Of a DNA stretch of 22,397 bases, positions 13,527-21,400 are shown piece after piece (the first letter of the stretch is position 1; each line of letters opens with the position of its first letter). The notes under the pieces are model-generated. The model ran no database searches and was not told the DNA's origin. It saw nothing but the letters and a program-made list of their open reading frames with translations. The translations under genes and the position numbers were made by a program. Source of the DNA: CAZJLP01 sp964546955 (GTDB lineage Bacteria > Verrucomicrobiota > Verrucomicrobiia > Opitutales > Opitutaceae); assembly GCA_964546955.1 (NCBI GenBank), contig CAZJLP010000074.1, positions 1 through 22,397 of the forward strand, written 5' to 3'.

Positions 13527-16106
13527 ATGCGACTTTATTTCCTTGTTCTGAGCGCGCTGCTAGCAGTGCCGCTGCTGGCGCAGCGCGGCGATCGTGAAAA
13601 CGATAAGCCGCAGGAGCCGCCGCCAGCCTGGCTTAAGATTCCGCCGGCGCCGGTCCTTTCCCCGGAGGAAGCGCTCAAGACGTTTCGGTTGCCCCCGGGA
13701 TTCCGAATCGAAATTGCCGCCGCGGATCCGCTGGTCCACGACCCGGTTGCCGCCACCTTCGGGCCCGACGGCCGCCTGTGGGTGGTGGAGATGAGCGGCT
13801 TCATGCGGAGCATCGAAGGGGCAGATGACGAGAAGGTCGGATCGATCGCCGTCCTGGAGGACACCGACGGCGACGGACGCATGGACAAACGCACGACCTT
13901 TCTCGACAAACTGGTCATGCCACGCGCGATCGCCTTGGTCGACGACGGCGTGTTGGTGGGCGAACCGCCCAACCTTTGGTTCTGCCGCGATACGAACGGC
14001 GATGGAGTGGCGGACGAAAAGGTCTCCGTGGCACAGGACTACGGCAGCCAGAACAACCCCGAGCACACGGCAAACGGCCTGATGCGGGCGTTGGACAACT
14101 GGATGTACAACGCCAAATTCTCTCACCGCTTTCGTTACCAGGGAGCAGGAAAGTTCATTCGCGAGCCCATCGCCACCGCCGGCCAGTGGGGCATCACGCA
14201 GGATAGCGCGGGACGTCTCTTTGTGAACACGAACAGCGACCCCTTGCGCGCCGACCTGGTTCCCGCGGCGTACTATCGTCGCAATCCGGGGCTCACTTCT
14301 GCGAGCGGACTCAATGTACAGATAGGCAGCAAAGCTCCGGTTTTCCCAATTCGCGTCACGACCGGAATCAACCGCGGTTACAAGTCACTGGACGAGGAGG
14401 GCAAGATGACGTCGTTCACCGCGGCCTGCGGGCCTTTGATTTATCGCGGGGGTTGGTTTCCTCGGGACTATGCCGGCAACGCCTTCGTTTGCGAACCCGC
14501 CGGAAACTTCGTGCGGCGCTTTGCACTCCTGGAAAAGGATGGCCAGATCAAGGGTTACAATCCGCATGAAGAGGAGAAGCGCGAGTTTCTCGCGTCGACC
14601 GACGAACGTTTCCGACCCGTCAACCTCACCAACGGTCCGGACGGAGCATTGTACGTGGTGGATATGTACCGGGGAATCATCCAGCACCGGATTTATATGA
14701 CGAGCTACCTCCGCAAGGAAGTGGAGTCGCGCAAGCTTCACGAAGGGCTGGGCATGGGACGCATTTACCGCATCGTTCCGGTGGGACCCAATGGCGAGAA
14801 GGTCGAACGACCGGCGTTCAAGAGCCTGGCTGGGGCCTCCGGCGCGCAACTGGCCGCCTCCCTGGCTCACCGCAACGGGTGGATCCGCGATACCGCTCAG
14901 CGCCTGCTGGTCGAAAAGCGCGATCCGGCGGCGGCCGCGTTGCTGAAGGTTTTTTTCAATACCGAGGAATTACAGAAGCGTCAGATCCCCGCGGCGGTCG
15001 TCAACCCGTCAGCTCGACTGCATGCGCTTTGGGCGCTCGAAGGGATGGAGGCGCTCGATCGCGACACGATCCTCAGCGCCCTGGGCGATTCGGATGCCCG
15101 GGTGTGCGCCGCAGCGATTCGCCTTTCGGAAAAATGGCTTCGCTCCCCCGGTGACGCCGAATTGGTTTCGCGCCTGGTGGCGTTGACCCAGCGTGCTGAA
15201 TCCCAGGTCAAATTGCAGCTCGCTTTTTCACTTGGGGAGGTGGGGACGGAGGGAGACGCGGCCCTGGTCGCCTGCGCGATGAGCGCTGCCGATTTGCCCT
15301 ACGTGCCGGATGCGATCGTGACAGGCATCGCCGGTCGCGAAGCGGCATTTGTCAAACGACTCGCCGAGGCCGCGAAGCAACCGGCGCCTGCGCTGTCCAC
15401 GTTGATCGAGATGGCCACGAGCGCAGCCCTAAAGTCGCGCGATGCCGTGCGTGTGGATGCGATTCTCGCGCCGCTGATGCCGGACGTGACGCTCCCCGAA
15501 TGGATCAAGATCGCGATGCTGAACGGAGTGGAACGGTTCCTGTCCAAGACCCCCGAGGGCAAGTTGGTCCCGACTTCGGTCGCAACCGAACCACGGGGAC
15601 TTCTCGGGCTGGCCGCGCACAAAGAGAGTAATGCTCTGACCGAGCGCGCACAGAAGCTGGGACCCCTGCTGTATTGGCCGGGGAAGCCCGGTGTCGAGAA
15701 AGATGCCGAGGCCGCCGCGCTCGCCCGTATGAGCGAGCGCGAACGGGCGCGGTTCGAAAAGGGAAAAGAGCAATACGCCATGATCTGTGCCGCGTGCCAT
15801 CAGCCCTCGGGCGAGGGCGTGGCGGGACTGGCTCCGCCGCTTCTCTATTCGAAATGGGTTTTGGGGCCGGAGAAAACTCTCGTGCGCATCATCCTTAATG
15901 GAAAAGAAAAGGAAGGCCGGGTCATGCCGCCCCTGAAGAGCCTCGATGACGACACCATTGCCAATATCCTGACCTTTGTCCGCAACACCTGGGGGCACGA
16001 AGCGAAGTCGATCGGACGGCGGACCGTCGCCGAAATCCGCAGCGAGGTCGGCCACCGGGAGGACTCTTGGGACGACGAGGAGTTGAATGCCCTGCTCGGC
16101 GACTAG
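13527..16106 (+). CDS. Secreted PVC-type dehydrogenase with HEAT-like repeats and cytochrome c domain
   Basis: This is a large periplasmic enzyme (859 residues) of the 'membrane-bound dehydrogenase' and Planctomycete/Verrucomicrobium haem-binding type. A signal peptide (MRLYFLVLSALLAVPLLAQ) argues for the ATG at 13527 rather than 13452, where an ATGA overlap with the transporter stop exists. Residues about 45-430 form a beta-propeller-like dehydrogenase domain (PPGFRIEIAAADPLVHDP, repeated DTDGDG and DTNGDG calcium-type loops, and NGPDGALYVVDMYRG). Residues about 440-700 are helical and HEAT-like. The C-terminal cytochrome c domain has CAACH (C754, C757, H758) and a likely axial methionine M800 in GRVMPPL. 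It probably oxidises a sugar- or polyol-like substrate outside the cytoplasm and passes electrons to the respiratory chain. The substrate is not known. A 31-nt gap leads to the cupin gene. Confidence 0.9.
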   Translation: MRLYFLVLSALLAVPLLAQRGDRENDKPQEPPPAWLKIPPAPVLSPEEALKTFRLPPGFRIEIAAADPLVHDPVAATFGPDGRLWVVEMSGFMRSIEGADDEKVGSIAVLEDTDGDGRMDKRTTFLDKLVMPRAIALVDDGVLVGEPPNLWFCRDTNGDGVADEKVSVAQDYGSQNNPEHTANGLMRALDNWMYNAKFSHRFRYQGAGKFIREPIATAGQWGITQDSAGRLFVNTNSDPLRADLVPAAYYRRNPGLTSASGLNVQIGSKAPVFPIRVTTGINRGYKSLDEEGKMTSFTAACGPLIYRGGWFPRDYAGNAFVCEPAGNFVRRFALLEKDGQIKGYNPHEEEKREFLASTDERFRPVNLTNGPDGALYVVDMYRGIIQHRIYMTSYLRKEVESRKLHEGLGMGRIYRIVPVGPNGEKVERPAFKSLAGASGAQLAASLAHRNGWIRDTAQRLLVEKRDPAAAALLKVFFNTEELQKRQIPAAVVNPSARLHALWALEGMEALDRDTILSALGDSDARVCAAAIRLSEKWLRSPGDAELVSRLVALTQRAESQVKLQLAFSLGEVGTEGDAALVACAMSAADLPYVPDAIVTGIAGREAAFVKRLAEAAKQPAPALSTLIEMATSAALKSRDAVRVDAILAPLMPDVTLPEWIKIAMLNGVERFLSKTPEGKLVPTSVATEPRGLLGLAAHKESNALTERAQKLGPLLYWPGKPGVEKDAEAAALARMSERERARFEKGKEQYAMICAACHQPSGEGVAGLAPPLLYSKWVLGPEKTLVRIILNGKEKEGRVMPPLKSLDDDTIANILTFVRNTWGHEAKSIGRRTVAEIRSEVGHREDSWDDEELNALLGD

Positions 16107-16137
16107 GCCTCCGTCCCGATCGTTCGCCAACCATCCT

Positions 16138-16488
16138 ATGAGTAATGCCCGCAATTACAGCGTCGTTCACCTCAACGAAATTCCGCCGCAGAAGTGCCCG
16201 TGCGGCTTCACCCGCCGCGCGTTCACCACGCCCGACAATCCCGTCGCCACGATTCACCTGGTCGACATCCAGGAGGACGCGAAGACGCACTATCACAAGA
16301 AGCTCACGGAAATTTACCTGGTGCTTGAAGGCGAGGGGTTCATGGAGCTCGACGGCGAGCTGCATCCGGTGAAGCCGATGAGCACCATCCTAATCAAGCC
16401 CGGCTGCCGCCACCGAGCCGTGGGAAAGTTGAAGATCGTCAATATTCCCGTTCCCGCCTTCGACCCGGCAGACGAGTGGTTTGACTGA
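16138..16488 (+). CDS. Small single-domain cupin protein
   Basis: This is a 116-residue cupin_2-type beta-barrel. The first cupin motif carries H51, H53 and E58 (THYHKKLTEIYLVLEGEG), and the second carries H92 (IKPGCRHRAVG); together these fit a mononuclear metal site. Small cupins of this kind may isomerise or bind sugars or act as dioxygenase-like enzymes, and the sequence alone does not tell which. The ATG at 16138 is 31 nt after the dehydrogenase stop, so it is probably the last gene of the same operon; an inverted repeat lies 24 nt beyond its stop. The context suggests a role in modifying the sugar-type substrate of the cluster, which is inference. Confidence 0.85.
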   Translation: MSNARNYSVVHLNEIPPQKCPCGFTRRAFTTPDNPVATIHLVDIQEDAKTHYHKKLTEIYLVLEGEGFMELDGELHPVKPMSTILIKPGCRHRAVGKLKIVNIPVPAFDPADEWFD

Positions 16489-16512
16489 GAAACGTTAGCC
16501 CACGGGGGACAA

Positions 16513-16614
16513 TCTTACTCTTACCCGTTCTCGACCCCAGCAATAGGATTTTATGGGCGCTATTGTATCAGCTCCACGCCCGAATTTGTGGGTCGAGAAC
16601 GAGTAGGAGTAAGA
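16513..16614. repeat. Long inverted repeat between convergent genes, possible bidirectional terminator
   Basis: The arm TCTTACTCTTACCCGTTCTC continues to 16537 and pairs with 16590-16614: 23 of 25 positions match and one mismatch allows a G-U pair. The 52-nt middle contains a nested CAATAG/CTATTG stem (16541-16546 with 16560-16565). It lies between the convergent ends of the cupin gene (16488) and the kinase gene (16646), so it could stop transcription from both sides. The long loop and lack of a U-tract make it unlike a standard terminator; a dispersed palindromic repeat is equally possible. Confidence 0.7.
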
Positions 16615-16645
16615 GAACGACTGTTCCGGCGGCGGCCCCGCCGCG

Positions 16646-18397
16646 CTACCGCTTCTCCACCACGGGCAGCGAAAAGAAAAACGTCGCGCCTTTATTCAGC
16701 TTGGCCTCGGCCCAGACTCTGCCGCCGTGGCGCTGGACGATCTTCTGCACGATGGCCAAACCAATGCCCGTGCCGTCAAACTCCTCACGCGTGTGCAATC
16801 GCTGGAACACATTGAAGAGCTTTCCGTAATGTCGCATGTCGAAGCCCACGCCGTTGTCCCGGACATGATAAACGCAGTGACCGTCCTTTTGCTCGTAGCC
16901 GAGCTGGATCGTCGCCTTTTCGCGGGTGGAGGTGAATTTTACCGCGTTGGCCAAAAGATTCACGAGCACCTGTCGAACCATGGCGGCGTCCCCGCGGGCG
17001 GCGGGGAGATCGCTCATGCCGAATGCGATCTGGCGTTTCCCGTCGATAGGTTGAACCTGCGTGATCGCTTCGCTCGCGATCTTCTGCATGTCGATATAGC
17101 CCTTGCTTAATTCTTGGCGTCCGACGCGGAAAAAGGCCAGGAAGTCATCGATGAGCTGGGACATGTGCCCGCTGTTGCGGTGGATCGCACGCAGCATCTG
17201 GAGGCCATCCGCCGCCACTTTGCCCGCCTCGCCCTGGATCATCATCTCGGAGTAGCCCGTGATCGCCAGGAGCGGAGTGCGGAGATCATGTGCGATCGAA
17301 TACGAGAATGACTCGAGCTCTTGGTTGACCGTCTGGAGCGTGACCGCCTGCTTTTTCAGGTCGTCGTTGAGCTGGCGAATTTCCTGCTCGCGCTCGTAGC
17401 GTTCCGTGATGTCGCGGGCAAAAATGTACAGCAAGCCTTCGGCCGCGAAGGGAGCGATTGTCCAACCCAGCCAGCGGTACTCGCCATTTCGTGCGCGAAA
17501 ACGATTCTCAAAGTAGAGGGGAGTGTCCGCCTGGGTGATGCGCGTCAACCAGTCCCGCGTGGTCGACTCGTCCTCGGGATGAATAAAGCCCAGGAACGAG
17601 TGGCCTTTCAATTCCTCAGCGCTGTAACCGAGCGACTTCTCCCAAGTCGGATTGATTTGGCCGAAGGTCCCGTCGTATTGGGCGATCGCCAGCAATTCGA
17701 TGGAAAGGCGGAAAAAATGATTGCGCCGGGTTTCCCATTCGAGGCGCTCCGTGGTCTCGGTCAGCTGGCGTTCTAGTTTCTCTTGTTCCGCCCGGCGCAG
17801 CGCCTCCGCCTGCTTCTGCAGCTGGCGGCTTTGGCGTGCGAGGTCGATGAAGACGGAAACCTTGGATCGCAAGACCTCCGGCACGATTGGCGTGAAGAGG
17901 TAGTCGACCGCGCCGAGCGAATACCCGCGATACACATCGGTATCGCCTGTACTGAAGGAAGTCAGGAAGATGATCGGCGTATGGGCGGTGGACTTGCGCT
18001 GGCGGATGAGCTCCGCGGTCTCGAAGCCATCCATCCCCGGCATGTTGATGTCGAGCAGGATGACCGCGAACTCCTGCTGCAGGAGACAGCGGAGGGCTTC
18101 CCGCCCCGAGCGCGCCTTTACGATGTTCTGGTCGAGATCGACGAGCACCGCCTCGTGCGCCGTCAACTTGTCCGGCGTGTCGTCGACCAGGAGAATATTC
18201 ACTTTCTCGTCGTCGAACGGCGCGTGCGAACCGTTCTCAGGCGTCTTCAGGTCTTTCCTCACACTGAGGTGGGTGGTGGTGCGCGAGGTGGACACGGCGG
18301 GATCGGTAATCGAAATCGAAACGGGTCGAAGTTCCCCGAGCGGCGCTTCTGTCACCGTTGACGCGGACGCTCGGGGCTGGATGGATTTGCGAGCCAT
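16646..18397 (-). CDS. REC-PAS-HisKA-HATPase sensor histidine kinase
   Basis: This is a soluble 583-residue kinase with an N-terminal receiver. REC lies at about 67-190 with phospho-acceptor D116 (LLDINMPGMDG) and the acidic pair in LLVDD. A coiled stretch (about 190-225) and a PAS/PAC sensor domain (about 225-345, with GYSAEELKGHSFLGFIHPED) follow. HisKA holds H370 in SIAHDLRTPL. The HATPase domain has DNGVGFDM and GTGIGLAIVQKI. There are no membrane helices, so the input is cytoplasmic or comes from the neighbouring kinase. The gene starts 12 nt after the stop of the poly-HAMP hybrid kinase, so the two are probably co-transcribed. The REC may accept phosphate from that kinase and gate the PAS and kinase part; this relay order is inferred. 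No DNA-binding output domain is present. Confidence 0.93.
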   Translation of the reverse strand: MARKSIQPRASASTVTEAPLGELRPVSISITDPAVSTSRTTTHLSVRKDLKTPENGSHAPFDDEKVNILLVDDTPDKLTAHEAVLVDLDQNIVKARSGREALRCLLQQEFAVILLDINMPGMDGFETAELIRQRKSTAHTPIIFLTSFSTGDTDVYRGYSLGAVDYLFTPIVPEVLRSKVSVFIDLARQSRQLQKQAEALRRAEQEKLERQLTETTERLEWETRRNHFFRLSIELLAIAQYDGTFGQINPTWEKSLGYSAEELKGHSFLGFIHPEDESTTRDWLTRITQADTPLYFENRFRARNGEYRWLGWTIAPFAAEGLLYIFARDITERYEREQEIRQLNDDLKKQAVTLQTVNQELESFSYSIAHDLRTPLLAITGYSEMMIQGEAGKVAADGLQMLRAIHRNSGHMSQLIDDFLAFFRVGRQELSKGYIDMQKIASEAITQVQPIDGKRQIAFGMSDLPAARGDAAMVRQVLVNLLANAVKFTSTREKATIQLGYEQKDGHCVYHVRDNGVGFDMRHYGKLFNVFQRLHTREEFDGTGIGLAIVQKIVQRHGGRVWAEAKLNKGATFFFSLPVVEKR

Positions 18398-18409
18398 GGG
18401 CGACTCCGA

Positions 18410-21400
18410 TCAACGATACAGCCAGATGCGGAGCAGGGAGAGAAGATGTTCCGTGTCGACGGGCTTGGCAATGTAGTCCGAGGCGCCCGCCTCGATGCAC
18501 TTTTCGCGGTCGCCTTTCATGGCTTTGGCCGTGAGGGCAAGAATCGGCAGATCCTTGAACTCCGCCAGCGCCCGAATTCGGCGCATGGTTTCGTAACCGT
18601 CCATGTCCGGCATCATGATGTCCATTAGAATGACGTCGAAGTGACTGTCATTCTGAAGGATATCGAGTGCGGCCAGCCCGTTTTCAGCTGACTCGACGCC
18701 CATGTCGTAACGTTCGAGGAAGCTCGTCATCGCGAAGATGTTTCGGATGTCGTCGTCCACAATCAGGGCGCGTTTTCCAGCGAGCACTTCGCCGTCCCGG
18801 TGGAGGCTTTCGACCAGCAGGCGTTTGTCCTCCGGCAACTTGCTTACGTTGCGGTGCAGATACAGGGCGGTCTCGTCAAACAGGCGTTCCGGGGATTGTA
18901 CGTCCTTCAGTATGACCGTGCTCGCGGCGCGTTTCATCTGATCCAGTTCCTCCTTCGGGAGATCGCGACCGGTGTGAACGATGATCGGCAGATTCTGCAG
19001 GCCCGCGTTCTTCACTTCCTCGATGAATTTCGCACCGCTCATGTCGGGAAGACCGAGATCGAGCACAACGCAATCGAAGATCGTCTCTTTCAGCATGGCG
19101 AGGCCCTCCGCGCCGGTGGCGGCGGCATAGGTGTGGACGTCGGAGTTGCCGATCAGCTCGATCGTGCTCTTGCGCTGGACTTCGTTGTCCTCGACCAACA
19201 GCAGATTCTTGACGGGACGATCGATGAAGCGCTTTAGGGAAGCAAAGGCTTCGACCAACCCTTCTTTCTGGGTGGGTTTCGTGAGGTGGGCGAGGGCGCC
19301 GTACTTCGTGCCGGCTTCGATCGTTTCGTCGACCGTCGCGATCAGGACAGGGATGTGTCGCGTGGCCGGATCGTCTTTGAGACGGCTGAGCACGCGCCGT
19401 CCGTCGATGTCCGGCAATTTGATATCGAGGCTGATGGCGCTGATGGGCAGGGAGCGCGCGAGGTGGAGCGCTTCGCTTCCACGCGGTGTGACCACGGCCT
19501 TGAACCCCTGCGCGCGCGCCACTTCCAGAAGAATGGTGGCGAAGGCCGGATCGTCCTCGATGATGAGGACGCTCTTGTCGTTCGGCCCGATATGAAGCCG
19601 ATCGTCATCCAGGGTGTAGGTGTCGCTGGCGGGAGCGAGTTCGCGGGTAATGCGCTGTACGTTCTTTCCCGTGTACCCATTTCCCTCCCCATTGTTGACC
19701 GAACTGCGGCTGGGCTCGATCTTGTCGCCCGGCGACAGCGTGGCCGGCAGGTACAGGGTGAAGGTACTGCCTTCGCCCACCGCGCTGACCAGCTGGATTT
19801 CGCCGCCGAGCAGACGCGCGATTTCGCGGCTGATGGAGAGACCGAGGCCTGTGCCGCCGTATTTGCGGTTCGTGGAACCGTCGGCCTGTTGGAAAGCCTC
19901 GAAGATGATCTGTTGCTTTTCGTTCGGGATACCGATGCCGGTATCGCTCACGCGGAAGGCGATGACTTCGTCCGCCGCATTGAGCGCGTTGTTCTCGGGA
20001 TTCCAGCCGACGATCGCCTTTTCCATGCCGAGCGTGACGCGGCCGCGCTCGGTGAACTTGAAGGCGTTCGACAGAAGATTCTTGAGGATCTGCTGCAGGC
20101 GTTTCGAGTCCGTGCGCATCGCGCGGGGAAGGTTGGGCGCCACCGAGACGATGTACTCGAGTTTCTTGTGCTCTGCGATGGGCAGAAAGGTACGTTCGAC
20201 GTAGTCCTTGAGATCGTTGAGGCGCAGGTCGCTGAGTTCGACCGAGACCGTGCCGGATTCGATTTTCGCGAGATCCAGAATGTCGTTGATGAGGCGGAGA
20301 AGGTCCTGGCCGGACGAGTGGATCGTTTTGGCGAAGTCGACTTGTTTCGGGTGGAGGTTGCCTTCGCGATTCGCGCAGAGCTGGTCGGAAAGAATGAGCA
20401 GCGAATTGAGCGGCGTGCGCAATTCGTGCGACATGTTCGCGAGGAACTCGGATTTGTACTTGGAGGTGAGGGCGAGCTGGGACGCCTTTTCTTCGAGCGC
20501 CTGACGGGCCTGTTCCACCTCCATGTTTTTCTTTTCCACTTCCACGTTCTGCTCGGCCAGCAGCTTCGCTTTGTCTTCCAGCTCGAGGTTGGTCTTCTGC
20601 AACTCTTCCTGTTGCGACTGCAGTTCCTTCGCCAGCGACTGCGACTGCTTCAGGAGGTCTTCCGTACGCATGTTCGCTTCGATCGTATTGAGCACGATGC
20701 CGATCGATTCCGTCAGCTGATCGAGGAAGATCTGGTGGGTGGGGCTGAACTGTTCGAAGGAGGCGAGCTCGATGACCGCCTTTACCTGACCTTCGAAGAT
20801 GACGGGCAGCACGATCAGGTTCAGCGGAGCGGATTCGCCCAGTCCGGAACTGATCTGCACGTAGTCGCCCGGAACGTTGGTCAGGAGAATGCGTTCCTTT
20901 TCGAGAGCCGCCTGGCCCACGAGCGATTCGCCGAGCTTGAATTCGAAGAGCGAATGTTTGCGGGCGCGGAAGGCGTAGCTGGCGAGCAGGCGCAGCTTCG
21001 GTTCTTCGCCCGTGTTGATCATCATGTAGAACACGCCGTGCTGCGCGCTCACCACGGGGGCGAGTTCGGACAAGATGAGGCGGCCCACGGTCAGAAGGTC
21101 TTTTTGACCCTGCAACATGCGGGAGAATTTCGCCAAGTTGGTCTTCAGCCAGTCCTGTTCGTTATTCTTAATCGTGGTGTCCTTGAGGTTTCGGATCATC
21201 TCGTTGATGTTGTCCTTCAAGGCCGCCACTTCGCCCGACGCCTCGACCTTGATCGAGCGGGTCAAGTCACCCTTGGTCACGGCGGTCGCCACTTCGGCGA
21301 TCGCGCGCACCTGGGTCGTCAGATTGGCCGCCAGCTGATTCACGTTGTCCGTCAAGTCCTTCCAGGTACCGGCCGCGCCTGGCACGAGCGCCTGACCGCC

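Noticed and set aside
16087..16137. Upstream in-frame ATG extending the cupin gene by 17 residues
   Set aside because: It lies inside the end of the dehydrogenase gene and adds residues without family similarity; the ATG at 16138 fits better.
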